Assembly: GCA_002256435.1 (NCBI GenBank)
Contig: NKJC01000001.1
Span: 1,302,001-1,366,000 of the forward strand
Direction: 5' to 3'
Source: Chitinophagaceae bacterium BSSC1
GTDB lineage: Bacteria > Bacteroidota > Bacteroidia > Chitinophagales > Chitinophagaceae
Length of the DNA: 64,000 bases
Part shown: positions 9,723-18,366 of the stretch, in pieces
How the letters are laid out: the number at the start of each line of letters is the position of its first letter
Position numbering within the stretch: the stretch's first letter is position 1
Notes under the pieces: generated by a model
The model's database searches: none
What the model saw: the letters and a program-made list of their open reading frames with translations, nothing else
What the model was told of the DNA's origin: nothing
Made by a program: the position numbers and the translations under genes

Positions 9723-10211
9723 ATGAGTTATTCAAAACCAACAAGTATCTATTGTAATTCAGGAATATTTACATGTATTCACTGTAATTACAATACCAGC
9801 ATTTATACAGACAAAGAATGGCTGGATTTGGATAATAAAATTTTATGTGATAACTGCCAACCTAAAGCGGAGCCCAATTCCATTTCTGGATATATATTTC
9901 GGGACGATATTGATCCAGAGACTCCTCTGCATCTTCAAATGACTCATTTACCCGTTACAAAGAAATATTGTACAAAATGTAGTGTGCAAGAAATAAAAAT
10001 ACATTGGACAGAACAACATGTACAATGTCCTCATTGTAAAAAAGATTCAATGCTATTTACAGAATATTCAATTGGAGTAAATATGGAACAGTTTTATAAA
10101 GATTGTTTAGAAGCTTTAAAATCTAAGCAACCATTAGTAGAGTGGATTGACCATATAGGACACTCAATTTATGTGATTAAAGGAACTGGAGATCAGTATT
10201 CAGCTAGTTGA
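9723..10211 (+). CDS. Small zinc-ribbon hypothetical protein
   Basis: The 162-residue protein has four CxxC pairs: CIHC (about 18-21), CDNC (about 42-45), CTKC (about 83-86) and CPHC (about 99-102). These imply two zinc ribbons or knuckles, one in each half. There is no other recognisable domain and no enzymatic motif. Zinc ribbons of this kind commonly mediate nucleic-acid or protein contacts. It is the only plus-strand gene in the left part of the island apart from the WYL regulator. Confidence 0.6.
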   Translation: MSYSKPTSIYCNSGIFTCIHCNYNTSIYTDKEWLDLDNKILCDNCQPKAEPNSISGYIFRDDIDPETPLHLQMTHLPVTKKYCTKCSVQEIKIHWTEQHVQCPHCKKDSMLFTEYSIGVNMEQFYKDCLEALKSKQPLVEWIDHIGHSIYVIKGTGDQYSAS

Positions 10212-10224
10212 AATAATTAAAATA

Positions 10225-10395
10225 TTAAAACAAATTAAGCTGACTTGAATTTTTAATAGATAAAGATTTTAATTTATTAAATTCTAATCTCTTTTTTTCT
10301 TCCCGTTTCTTTTTAACTATTAAAATAGCTATTTGTGATATAAGACGATTTTTTAATTGTTTCTTATTTTTATTTTGATCTACTTGATTATACAT
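10225..10395 (-). CDS. Possible small basic protein, 56 aa
   Basis: A short frame with an ATG at 10395 and stop at 10225 encodes a Lys/Arg/Asn/Gln-rich peptide (MYNQVDQNKNKKQLKNRL... VKKKREEKKRLEFNKLKS). It would form an amphipathic basic helix. It begins 21 bp after the stop of the Cys/His-rich gene on the same strand, which fits an operon. Support is limited to position and lack of stops in AT-rich DNA. Confidence 0.35.
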   Translation of the reverse strand: MYNQVDQNKNKKQLKNRLISQIAILIVKKKREEKKRLEFNKLKSLSIKNSSQLNLF

Positions 10396-10416
10396 ATCTG
10401 GCCTTTTTAAATAAAA

Positions 10417-10851
10417 TCACAAGACTACTTTTAAAGAACTCTTAGTAATTGAAATAGTATAAACATCCGTACTATTCCTCTTAATATTATGCAATTCCCA
10501 ACCTCTTGCACAAGGCTCCACAAAACTAAATGTTTTACAATTTTTAGGAAGGGCCGAGAACACCAGCGTAAATTTTGAAATCAATTCAGTTTTGGGATTT
10601 GATGCAGGTTGTAACAAAATATTCTCAGCATAGAGAAGGGTAGCATTTGCTTCTCCGATATTCGGAATCAAAATAATATTACCGTCAACACAAATACTAC
10701 AATGGTGCGATACCAAACAACCAGCAAAACAAGGATGATGAATACAATGAATAATTACCTGCCCTTCTTCAGCAGTTTGCTTTGAAAGCATATTTTCAAA
10801 TTGCTCAATAATTGAAGGCGCCTTCTTTTGTATTTCAGTATTGGTATCCAT
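10417..10851 (-). CDS. Cys/His-rich hypothetical protein, 144 aa
   Basis: Not a family I can name. Residues about 35-55 hold a dense Cys/His cluster (HCIHHPCFAGCLVSHHCSIC) that could bind zinc. The C-terminal half (FTLVFSALPKNCKTFSFVEP ... WELHNIKRNS) resembles a beta-rich ending seen in many Bacteroidota hypothetical proteins. It is probably cytoplasmic since there is no signal peptide. The roughly 240 bp upstream (10852-11095) contain no supported gene. A plus-strand fragment there reading YQEARQYLIDFCAF could be a gene scrap. Confidence 0.55.
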   Translation of the reverse strand: MDTNTEIQKKAPSIIEQFENMLSKQTAEEGQVIIHCIHHPCFAGCLVSHHCSICVDGNIILIPNIGEANATLLYAENILLQPASNPKTELISKFTLVFSALPKNCKTFSFVEPCARGWELHNIKRNSTDVYTISITKSSLKVVL

Positions 10852-11095
10852 GATTCTTACAAATTAGAAAAAACTAATTAACCTATAAATGATGTGCATA
10901 AATATTGCGGTAAAAAAAGAAATTAAAAGCTGAGCATAAATAAAAACTGGCACCAAATAAAGCAGTTAGCAATTAAGCAAGACTTCAGAGGAAAGAGCTA
11001 AAGGAAAAGCACCAAAGTTTGAATTAAGGCATTACCAAGAAGCAAGGCAGTACTTGATAGACTTTTGTGCTTTTATGGCTTATAAGAATTAGAAC

Positions 11096-11737
11096 TTATT
11101 CCTCTTTATTAAACAAATTTTTATTCTCTTTCCCATCTCTTTTATTAGAGCAATAAGTTAGTAATGAATCGGTTACGGTTGTCCAGACTTCACTTTCCAT
11201 GTTTCTCTTATCAAACGAATAACTATTACTTCTTCTTATAGCCATTTTTGCTGCAACACTAACCGCATCTAAAGTGGCACCAATAAAACTAAATGTCCAA
11301 TTACCGGTTTCTTCTAATCTAGAAATATTAGATTTAATATCGGTTAAAGGAAAATTATAAGAAGAGTTTTCATGACCATCTGTAATAATTACAATTACTA
11401 CTGAAGTTGGTAAACCGTTTTGACTCAAGAAATATTCGTCTTCAATAATTTTAATTGTATTTCCAATTGCATCTAATAAAGCAGTTGTTCCGGATGGCTG
11501 ATAAGACAAATATGTTAATTTCTCAAAATTAGCAGGTAATACATCAAAATGTTGATTAAATACAATATGATTAAACGTAGTTAATCCAATTGTAATTTCC
11601 TCTTCAGGAAACTCATTTTCTAAACTTTTAATAGCTTCAATTTGCATATTAAAACCATTAACAGTTTGTTCTTTGCAATCACTCATTGAAGAGCTTTTAT
11701 CCAAAATTAGATGGTAAATAGTTTTACGTGTTTTCAT
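11096..11737 (-). CDS. von Willebrand factor A domain protein
   Basis: A 213-residue single vWA domain with an intact metal-ion-dependent adhesion site: DKSSSMSD (DxSxS at 13-17), the conserved Thr in QPSGTTALLDAI near 92 and the Asp in VIITDGHENSS near 118. There is no signal peptide, so it is cytoplasmic. vWA proteins with intact MIDAS sites act as protein-interaction modules and are recurrent in bacterial conflict systems, often beside ATPases or ubiquitin-like components. It is the last gene of the unit beginning at 12531 and probably works with the two genes before it. Confidence 0.85.
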   Translation of the reverse strand: MKTRKTIYHLILDKSSSMSDCKEQTVNGFNMQIEAIKSLENEFPEEEITIGLTTFNHIVFNQHFDVLPANFEKLTYLSYQPSGTTALLDAIGNTIKIIEDEYFLSQNGLPTSVVIVIITDGHENSSYNFPLTDIKSNISRLEETGNWTFSFIGATLDAVSVAAKMAIRRSNSYSFDKRNMESEVWTTVTDSLLTYCSNKRDGKENKNLFNKEE

Positions 11738-11766
11738 TTTCTGTTATTTGTTATTTCGTTTTAAGA

Positions 11767-12150
11767 TTAATCTACATTCCAAGTATTCATAGGGTCTCCT
11801 TCAAATGCATCATCAATTGCATCATCACTAAATCCATTATACCAACCATATTTTTCACCACTACTTCCATAATCATCTTCTGGATCTTCAAAATCTTCTT
11901 CGTCATAAGAAGCCTGTTCTTCATAGTATTCATCCAATTTAGCAACTCTAGCCTCATCAGATTCTTTAGACAATTGAAATGAAGGATTGTGTGATTGTAC
12001 CTCTTCAATAACATCATCATCAATTACAAAATGATTCAAATTAATTAAACACCATTCTACATATGCTTTGTCTAGTATCAAAACTTCAGCTATTGTATTA
12101 TCACTATACTTACCAAAAGTAAATTTGCTGTCAAGTGAATAGAATTTCAT
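11767..12150 (-). CDS. ExoX C-terminal-like domain protein with acidic tail
   Basis: A 127-residue protein. The first ~45 residues (FTFGKYSDNTIAEVLILDKAYVEWCLINL) match the small ExoX C-terminal-like domain pattern (FGKYxGxTxxEVxxxDxxYxxWxL), which in other proteins accompanies exonucleases. The rest is strongly acidic and low in complexity (DEYYEEQASYDEEDFEDPEDDYG), resembling DNA-mimic or inhibitory tails. It lies 29 bp upstream of the vWA gene and 21 bp downstream of the DUF4258-like gene. The exonuclease link is by family only, since no catalytic domain is present. Confidence 0.65.
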   Translation of the reverse strand: MKFYSLDSKFTFGKYSDNTIAEVLILDKAYVEWCLINLNHFVIDDDVIEEVQSHNPSFQLSKESDEARVAKLDEYYEEQASYDEEDFEDPEDDYGSSGEKYGWYNGFSDDAIDDAFEGDPMNTWNVD

Positions 12151-12171
12151 AAAAATGAATTTAGGTTTAAT

Positions 12172-12531
12172 TTATGCCGCTATGCGATTTATAAATAGTG
12201 ATTTTGATTTTACACGGATATGCTTATAAGGATCTTTTGATCTATAGCAGGTTATAACTGTGTCAGAATCCCCATCAACAACTACTACGGTGTTTCTCAG
12301 CTTTTCCTTCTCCTTACTAAGTATTTCAGGTATTCTGTCTTCACCAAGTACATAGTAAATTAAACCCTGCTTATAAAAGGGTTCACCATACAAGATTGCA
12401 ATTGCAAGCTTTCTGTCGTTTATACCTCGCTGGGCAGATCTTATTAAAGAATGGTGGGTATGATTGAATGTGAAAACTTCAACCGAACCGGTTTTATCGT
12501 CTTTGGAAACTACTTTGAAATCGTGTTGCAT
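12172..12531 (-). CDS. DUF4258-like small protein
   Basis: A 119-residue protein with the DUF4258 pattern: HHSLIRSAQRGINDRKLAIAILYGEPFYKQG followed by a beta hairpin ending in NTVVVVDGDSDTVITCYRSKD. DUF4258 proteins are small, related to BrnT/RelE-like toxin folds and often occur in toxin or defence contexts. The gene heads the unit that also contains the ExoX-C-like and vWA genes, and carries one of the four shared operators 36 bp upstream of its ATG. Confidence 0.65.
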   Translation of the reverse strand: MQHDFKVVSKDDKTGSVEVFTFNHTHHSLIRSAQRGINDRKLAIAILYGEPFYKQGLIYYVLGEDRIPEILSKEKEKLRNTVVVVDGDSDTVITCYRSKDPYKHIRVKSKSLFINRIAA

Positions 12532-12548
12532 AATTTTCTATTTCAATA

Positions 12549-12586
12549 CAAATATGAAATAGGACTATGCACTCTATTTGCAAGGG
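12549..12586 (-). promoter_or_regulatory. Promoter and shared operator, copy 1
   Basis: The operator at 12567-12586 reads ATGCACTCTATTTGCAAGGG on the plus strand, a dyad TGCA-N7-TGCA. On the minus strand a -7 element CATATTTG (consensus TAnnTTTG) ends at 12549, exactly 18 bp from the operator edge. It predicts transcription starting near 12542, 11 nt before the DUF4258-like gene. The operator overlaps the upstream promoter region, which fits repression. Confidence 0.7.
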
Positions 12587-12589
12587 ATA

Positions 12590-13639
12590 TTATTTAAATA
12601 TTTGGTGATTACCTTCAGGATAATACAAATAATGTTCAATTATTGAACCAGGACCTGTCGCTCTAGAATCTTTATGTTTCAATTTAGAAGTGTATTCATT
12701 TAAAACTTCAATTTTTTGTTTTGCTAATTTTCTATACTTATTAATTAAAATTGAGTTGAATTTTATAGAAGAACTATGATTAACATCTTTATTAGTTTTA
12801 AAAATATTAAACCCTGAACCAACTTCAATATAAAAATAATTTGTAATTATAAATCGATCATGCTCTGGTGTTTCAACTTTAGTTTTATCATATTTTATAA
12901 GTGAAATCCTATTTGTTTTTTTATTTAAATCATTCAAAAAAGAAAGTGCAGTTTTGATGTTATCTAATAACCAAATTGGGGTTTTGTCATCTAACTTAAA
13001 ATTTGTGCGAGGAAGATTAGAAGTAAATATTTTAATTTCTACATTATCAGGATTATTTTTTCCAAGTAATGTCATTAAACAAGGTAAAATATTGTCCTTT
13101 ATTTTTTGATTATCCTTATTTCCTAAAATGTATAAATCAAAAAAGATTAAGTTTCTAATTGGATGTATAAAATATTCTAAATCTTTCCAAGAATGTAAAT
13201 ATATTTTATCATTGGGATCTGGTTTAGATTTTATAATCAACTCCCCAAAGTCATAAGCATTTTGAAAAATGCACCATTTTTCTTTTAGTGTATTATTTGA
13301 AATAAATAATTGATTGAATTGGGTTTGCAATTCATTTTCATTTTCATTTTCGAGAAAAAATATTTTTGATTTTGCGCCTTGACAATAAAAATTTTTATCA
13401 TGCAAATGTTTAACAAAATCTATTACCCGAATAGTAGCTATTTCTGATAAATGATTATAAAATTCATTGTTATTAGCAAAAGATATTACTTCATCAATAT
13501 CAGTTGCATTAACATAAACTTCAACACCTCTAATTTTCCTTAAGAATGAATTGTAAAAATCTTGTAATACTTCACAGTTTAGATCATTTCTTAGTTCAAA
13601 TTTTCTAATAAACTCTTTATCAAAATATAGCGCAAGCAT
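12590..13639 (-). CDS. Partner protein of DUF3696-type ATPase, 349 aa
   Basis: Not a named family to me. The last third contains ETPEHDRFIITNYFYIEVGSGFNIF. This HDR-then-glycine pattern resembles the phospholipase-D-like C-terminal domain of MITD1 and similar effector domains. The N-terminal half is mixed alpha/beta. The gene starts on the last base of the ATPase gene (13639), so the two are coupled. By analogy with other two-gene ATPase systems it may be the effector while the ATPase senses. This is inference and no catalytic residues are proven. Confidence 0.6.
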   Translation of the reverse strand: MLALYFDKEFIRKFELRNDLNCEVLQDFYNSFLRKIRGVEVYVNATDIDEVISFANNNEFYNHLSEIATIRVIDFVKHLHDKNFYCQGAKSKIFFLENENENELQTQFNQLFISNNTLKEKWCIFQNAYDFGELIIKSKPDPNDKIYLHSWKDLEYFIHPIRNLIFFDLYILGNKDNQKIKDNILPCLMTLLGKNNPDNVEIKIFTSNLPRTNFKLDDKTPIWLLDNIKTALSFLNDLNKKTNRISLIKYDKTKVETPEHDRFIITNYFYIEVGSGFNIFKTNKDVNHSSSIKFNSILINKYRKLAKQKIEVLNEYTSKLKHKDSRATGPGSIIEHYLYYPEGNHQIFK

Positions 13640-15309
13640 TAGTTCATTTGTGATTTTGTTAATTTAAGAAGTTTAAATTTCCACGATGAAGCCTCATCAA
13701 AAAATCCAGGCCCAAAGTTATCAGTCATGCTTCCATCGTAATTAATATTTATCAACTTTATTTGGTCTTCGTTAGGGGGTATATTATCCAATGGATTAAA
13801 ATAATATATTTTAATTTCATCGCTAGATATTTCGTTTGTTGCTGTTAAGTATTGAAGTTTCCGAATTAAATATTCACTATGTGTTTCAATAATTAAACTA
13901 TTTGTTTGTGAATTTAAACTTCTACCAAATGTAGTTTCTTGCCCATCCATAATCTGTGTAGTAATTTTACCATTGATAAATGAAATAAACAAATCAGCAA
14001 GTTGTGATTGAAGTGCTGGATGCAAATTACTTTCTGGCTCTTCTATAATAAATGTTTTACCGGAATCATAATTATACATTAGATTTAAGATTATAGGCAA
14101 TAATTGACTAACTCCATAGCCTAAACCTGCTAACCCAATATTTTTCCCATTTTGATTAATTTGTAATTGATATCCAACACCTTCAATTTGTACTATCTTG
14201 AAAATATCAGTAATACTTTTATTTTTTTCAAGCTTGAATAATTTTAGTTTATCTATCAACCAATATTGAAGACCAGATATTTTATCAACACGAATTGAAT
14301 TATAAATTTCATCTAATAATGTATAAAATTCAGGGTTATTAGATTTTGTATAAAGAATTTCTTGAGTCGCTCTTACTCCCTCAATGAATTCAATATTTGA
14401 AAATATTTTTTCAAATAAATTAGTTGGAAATAACTCTTTAGCTAATGGTATATTTTGTAAGTATTTATTTGAGAATATTTCATTTATTATTGTTTCATCT
14501 AATTTTTTAGATAGGGATTTTGGAAAAATATCAATGAATTTCGAATCATCACTAAATCTAATTTCTTCATTGTATTCTCCTTCCCAATCTGGACCTTCGT
14601 AAAATCGCTTTTGTATATCGATTGTTCCTAAAAATGTTAATCTGTTTATGGCTCTTGTTATTCGTTCAAAAATAAAGTCAAATTTCTGTGGTTCTGTTTC
14701 GTATAAAGTATCCGTTGCGTTTTTAATTTCGACTCCATTTTGCAAATAATAAAGCATTGAATTATATACCTCTTCCAATTCCTCTTGATTCAATTTTGGG
14801 AATTTTTCAGCTATAACTGATTTATTTAGAATATTATCTGAAAGTCTAAAAAAAGATTTGATTGGTTGTTTGTATTCTAAATCAAAACTCCCTTCTTGTT
14901 CAAACAACAAACCTTTTTCATCGGACAAACTAAATGATTTTAAACCAATAGAATTATAAATTAATTTAATTATATAATAAACATTTGACTTGTTTATTCC
15001 TAAATTATCAATGCCTTGAATTTCAAAACAGAAGGTCAAATCTGTATTTTTAGAATTTGAATTTATAATTGAATTATATCCACCCAACTTCAAATCAACT
15101 TCCATTAATTCTATTTTCCTTAGTCCATTTTTTTCAAACGATTTTTTTAGCAGCTTAATAGCTTTTGTTAAACTGCTTTTTCCACTACTATTCGCTCCAG
15201 TTAAAATAGTAATAGGAGATAGTTGAAATTTTGATTCCTTTCCAAAAACTCGAAAATTATTTATACTTAAACCTATTAGGTTATATTGAAGTGCTATTAA
15301 TTGTTTCAT
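13639..15309 (-). CDS. DUF3696-type AAA ATPase (ABC/SMC-like)
   Basis: The 556-residue ATPase has Walker A GANSSGKSS (38-46). A long insertion of helices is followed by an ABC-like region (GLAGLGYGVSQLLPIILNL), Walker B FIIEEPESNLHP near 415-425 and the switch LIIETHSEYLIRKL. The ending (LININYDGSMTDNFGPGFFDEASSWKFKLL) matches DUF3696, which closes a class of defence-associated ATPases. It is coupled to the 349-residue partner gene by a 1-bp overlap. It lies 58 bp behind the DUF4407 gene and may belong to the same transcript. Confidence 0.88.
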   Translation of the reverse strand: MKQLIALQYNLIGLSINNFRVFGKESKFQLSPITILTGANSSGKSSLTKAIKLLKKSFEKNGLRKIELMEVDLKLGGYNSIINSNSKNTDLTFCFEIQGIDNLGINKSNVYYIIKLIYNSIGLKSFSLSDEKGLLFEQEGSFDLEYKQPIKSFFRLSDNILNKSVIAEKFPKLNQEELEEVYNSMLYYLQNGVEIKNATDTLYETEPQKFDFIFERITRAINRLTFLGTIDIQKRFYEGPDWEGEYNEEIRFSDDSKFIDIFPKSLSKKLDETIINEIFSNKYLQNIPLAKELFPTNLFEKIFSNIEFIEGVRATQEILYTKSNNPEFYTLLDEIYNSIRVDKISGLQYWLIDKLKLFKLEKNKSITDIFKIVQIEGVGYQLQINQNGKNIGLAGLGYGVSQLLPIILNLMYNYDSGKTFIIEEPESNLHPALQSQLADLFISFINGKITTQIMDGQETTFGRSLNSQTNSLIIETHSEYLIRKLQYLTATNEISSDEIKIYYFNPLDNIPPNEDQIKLININYDGSMTDNFGPGFFDEASSWKFKLLKLTKSQMN

Positions 15310-15367
15310 TTTAAAAATTATATTTAAATAGATTTTAGCTATTCTAATTTAAAAACATAAATATATA

Positions 15368-16354
15368 CTAATTAAATAACCGGCTATTATTGTATTCTTT
15401 CCCACTTATATTTAAATGATTAATCTTAGTATTTGAATCATACAAAGGAGATCCCTTTCTTAAAAGATAGTTTATCCGTTCCTCACCTACTTTTTCAATC
15501 ATTTCAATCTTTCTCTCATAATTTGTTTTTTTCCAAGTCAGTTTTAGGATTACAACAAGAAACTCAAAGAAGAATAAAAGCAAAGTAAATAAACTATACA
15601 TTATGGCCATGTAAATATCACTACTTACTAAAGTAAATAAGGCTTTAATTCTAATTAATAAAGCATTTTCTTTAAAGGCTTTTTCAGCATTAATACCTGC
15701 AAGTTTAATAGCATTAATCTTCTCAAGTTCAAGATTATTCATATTTTTTTTAGCCTCATCAAAATCATTTCTTTTAATATCCTTATATTGATCTTTTCTT
15801 ATTGTATTAACACCAACTCCGGGTTTCTTCGTACCAGATGAACCATCTGCTTCTGCATTTGCATCACTTACTGCTACCAGATATAAATTCTCTAGATTTT
15901 TGAGGTCAGTGTATTTTTGATTATAGCCATGAGATAAATCAAATTGCTTTTTTTCATTTTGAATAGCTAGATTAATTGCCTCCTTTTTAAGATTCTTGAC
16001 ACTAATATCAATATCGCTTTTAAATACAACCTCATCAAATGCAACACTTCCCAATGCTGCTACTATGAATCCAATTGCCAATCTAAAAAGCGTTAACCAA
16101 CGATTTCCATTAGCCATAATTACTAGCTTTTCAATAAAAAATACTACAAGGGCACATACAAAAGCTGTTAATAATGCCCAATTAAATCCTGCTTCTAAAA
16201 CCTGGAATGTCAAAAGGAAACCATTGAAAAACCACAGAATAATTGGCAAAATCATTGCCAATGCTAAAGCTGTAATTTTCTTTTTACTTGCTGGGGTATC
16301 TACAGATACAAGATGATAATTATCTCCTGTAAAAAAACATGCCGTTTTAAGCAT
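15368..16354 (-). CDS. DUF4407 membrane protein
   Basis: A 328-residue inner-membrane protein matching DUF4407. It has about three N-terminal membrane segments (ALALAMILPIILWFFNG, ALLTAFVCALVVFFI, LFRLAIGFIVAALGSVAF), the conserved FDEVVFKSDI, a long charged coiled-coil loop (about 115-230), and one more membrane segment (IMYSLFTLLLFFFEFLVVIL). DUF4407 proteins occur near phage-defence genes but their function is unknown. It could be a membrane-acting effector here. It is 12 bp behind the 189-residue coiled-coil gene. Confidence 0.8.
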   Translation of the reverse strand: MLKTACFFTGDNYHLVSVDTPASKKKITALALAMILPIILWFFNGFLLTFQVLEAGFNWALLTAFVCALVVFFIEKLVIMANGNRWLTLFRLAIGFIVAALGSVAFDEVVFKSDIDISVKNLKKEAINLAIQNEKKQFDLSHGYNQKYTDLKNLENLYLVAVSDANAEADGSSGTKKPGVGVNTIRKDQYKDIKRNDFDEAKKNMNNLELEKINAIKLAGINAEKAFKENALLIRIKALFTLVSSDIYMAIMYSLFTLLLFFFEFLVVILKLTWKKTNYERKIEMIEKVGEERINYLLRKGSPLYDSNTKINHLNISGKEYNNSRLFN

Positions 16355-16366
16355 AAAATTAATTTT

Positions 16367-16936
16367 TTAATTGAACAATCCAGAATTACCTACAAATAGT
16401 TTATTCTGTTGATACTTCTCTAATCCTTTAATAAATCCAATTCTATAAGATTGAATTGCAGATGAAACAAATCCTTCATCTTCAATTGACAATATTTTTT
16501 GAGTATCAAGAACATTTACTAATTCTTCAATATGTCTTATTCTTTCATTTAGTTGCAATTCTAACCTATCTGAAATTCCTTTGGTTTGAATTAGGTGTAA
16601 TCTCAACTCTCCAACTTCACTGCGTCTTATATCAATACACTTATCAATAGCAATTCTAAAATCAGACCTAATTAACCTTAGCTTTCGTTCAAGATATTCG
16701 GAGTCTGGATTGTCATAACCGTCATTATAGCCATTCCATTCATAATTATGCGACATAAAATCATCAAGAGGGTTCGTTTGCTTACTTTCATCAACTTCTT
16801 CGACAGGTTGTTGATTATCAATAAAAAAATCGGCACTTACAGTACTATTTTCGCTTTTAGCGTTAAGATCCTCAAAAACAGAATCATCACTATTTATACT
16901 TTTTTTCTTACTTCTAAAGAAATCTAAAATTGACAT
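16367..16936 (-). CDS. Coiled-coil hypothetical protein, 189 aa
   Basis: No recognised family. It begins MSILDFFRSKKK, has an acidic, disordered first half, and a helical second half (ERKLRLIRSDFRIAIDKCIDIRRSEVGELRLHLIQTKGISD) likely to form a coiled coil. It is cytoplasmic. Flanked closely (11-12 bp) by the HNH gene and the DUF4407 gene, it may bridge a nuclease to the membrane protein, but that is inference. Confidence 0.55.
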   Translation of the reverse strand: MSILDFFRSKKKSINSDDSVFEDLNAKSENSTVSADFFIDNQQPVEEVDESKQTNPLDDFMSHNYEWNGYNDGYDNPDSEYLERKLRLIRSDFRIAIDKCIDIRRSEVGELRLHLIQTKGISDRLELQLNERIRHIEELVNVLDTQKILSIEDEGFVSSAIQSYRIGFIKGLEKYQQNKLFVGNSGLFN

Positions 16937-16947
16937 ATTATATAAAT

Positions 16948-17217
16948 TTAAATTTTGAAATATGGTACTTTATATAGTTTGTGTCCAATCTCATGACAAG
17001 AATTGCACAATGTGATTAAATACTTATTGTTGTAGTTCCAAGGGTCACTCTTTTGTCCTGTGATTTTATTTATGTGATATTGTCTATGATGTACTTGTAA
17101 ATTATTTGAGCTTCCACAGTTTCTACACTTATTAGCGTCTCTCATTAGAATAAGAGCTCGTTTCTCTTTCCAACAAGTTGTTTGTAGCTTTTCTAAATAT
17201 GAAACTTCTGTTACCAT
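16948..17217 (-). CDS. HNH endonuclease, small
   Basis: An 89-residue protein, nearly all one HNH domain: zinc ligands CRNC, then NLQVHHRQYH (the HH pair) and NKYLITLCNSCHEIGH (second CxxC plus metal-binding His). All key residues are present. HNH enzymes cleave DNA or RNA; whether it acts alone or with the two genes behind it is unknown. It is divergent from the WYL regulator with a shared operator between them. Confidence 0.85.
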   Translation of the reverse strand: MVTEVSYLEKLQTTCWKEKRALILMRDANKCRNCGSSNNLQVHHRQYHINKITGQKSDPWNYNNKYLITLCNSCHEIGHKLYKVPYFKI

Positions 17218-17233
17218 TCCTTTAATTGAGAAA

Positions 17234-17271
17234 CAAACATAAAACAGCTATTTGCAGTCTATTTGCAAGGG
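17234..17271 (-). promoter_or_regulatory. Promoter and shared operator, copy 2 (HNH/WYL intergenic)
   Basis: Operator TTGCAGTCTATTTGCAAGGG at 17252-17271, with an extra direct repeat CTATTTGCA at 17248-17256 and 17259-17267 (11 bp apart). A perfect TAnnTTTG element (TATGTTTG, minus strand) ends at 17234, 18 bp from the operator. Predicted start near 17227 gives a 10-nt leader for the HNH gene. The WYL gene is divergent, starting 87 bp away, so the site could also serve autoregulation. Confidence 0.75.
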
Positions 17272-17357
17272 TTCATATTATTTTAGAAAGAATAGTAATT
17301 AAATCTCAGGAAAGTCTTTAGGTAATATTAGTATATTAGGAAAATAAATCACTTATT

Positions 17358-18365
17358 ATGCCAGCGAATAAAGCCGCAAGAGTACGTTTTGAAATAATAG
17401 ACGAGTGTCTAAGAAATACTATGCATAAATGGTCAAAAAAATACCTGCTTGAAATAGTTAATAAAAAACTTGAAGATAAATATGGAATTGGGTCTAAAAT
17501 TTCTTTGAGTCAAATTAGAAATGATATTAATGATATGCAATCTGAATATGGAGCTCCCATAGAAAATAGAACTGAAGGTAATTCTGTGTATTATTTCTAT
17601 GAAGATCCAAATTTTTCAATTTCCAAACTTCCCTTAAATGAAGAGGATGTGATGAAACTTAGAGATGTTGTAAACATTATGCAACAAATCAAAGGTTTCA
17701 CAATTGCAGATGAAATTGAAGGTGTTGTTCAAAGATTAGAAAATAAAATTAAAATGAGATCAAATGACAACTTACAGATTATTGCATTTGAAAACCCGCC
17801 TTCGGTACTTGGCGCAGAATATTTGGGAGACATCTATAATTCAATCATTAACAAACGACTTCTGAAAATAACATACAAACATTTTAATGCTCTAGATTCG
17901 TACCAAATAATATTTAGTCCCTATTTTTTAAAAGAATTTAATAATAGATGGTTTCTTTTCGGTTGGTCAGAAAAAAACAATAGAGTTGAGAATCTTGCTT
18001 TAGATAGAATTCTTGAAATTAAAGTAACATCGGGCAAATATGTTAAAAATGAATTTTTTGAACCCAATACATATTTTAAAAATATTATTGGAGTAACACA
18101 AACTAGCGATGCAGAAATTGAAAATATTGATTTATTATTTAATAAAGACCGAGCACCCTATATTACTACAAAAAGAATTCATGAAAGCCAAGAAATATTA
18201 AAACATTACAAAAATGGATCTATTTTAATTAGATTATCCTTAATCATAAATAAGGAACTTAAATCTCTAATTCTTGGTTTTGGTAATGATGCTGAAGTAA
18301 TAAATCCTAAAACACTAAGAGAAGAAATTAAAATTAATTTGCAGAACGCTTTGGCAAATTATTAA
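17358..18365 (+). CDS. WYL-domain transcriptional regulator (island regulator candidate)
   Basis: A 335-residue regulator. The N-terminal ~75 residues form a winged-helix DNA-binding domain (ARVRFEIIDECLRN ... ISLSQIRNDINDMQSEYGAPI). The middle has the WYL domain (LLKITYKHFN ... NRWFLFGWSEKNNRVENLALDRI), and the end is a WCX-like domain. This architecture is that of BrxR/CapW-type repressors, which bind inverted repeats before defence operons and release on ligand binding by the WYL pocket. It is the only regulator inside the AT-rich island and lies next to one of four identical-type operators. It is convergent with the retron unit. Confidence 0.9.
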   Translation: MPANKAARVRFEIIDECLRNTMHKWSKKYLLEIVNKKLEDKYGIGSKISLSQIRNDINDMQSEYGAPIENRTEGNSVYYFYEDPNFSISKLPLNEEDVMKLRDVVNIMQQIKGFTIADEIEGVVQRLENKIKMRSNDNLQIIAFENPPSVLGAEYLGDIYNSIINKRLLKITYKHFNALDSYQIIFSPYFLKEFNNRWFLFGWSEKNNRVENLALDRILEIKVTSGKYVKNEFFEPNTYFKNIIGVTQTSDAEIENIDLLFNKDRAPYITTKRIHESQEILKHYKNGSILIRLSLIINKELKSLILGFGNDAEVINPKTLREEIKINLQNALANY

Positions 18366-18366
18366 G

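Noticed and set aside
10894..10910. A possible fifth copy of the shared operator (GTGCA-N7-TGCGG) before the Cys/His-rich gene.
   Set aside because: The right half-site and spacer differ from all four copies and no TAnnTTTG-like element lies 18 bp away.
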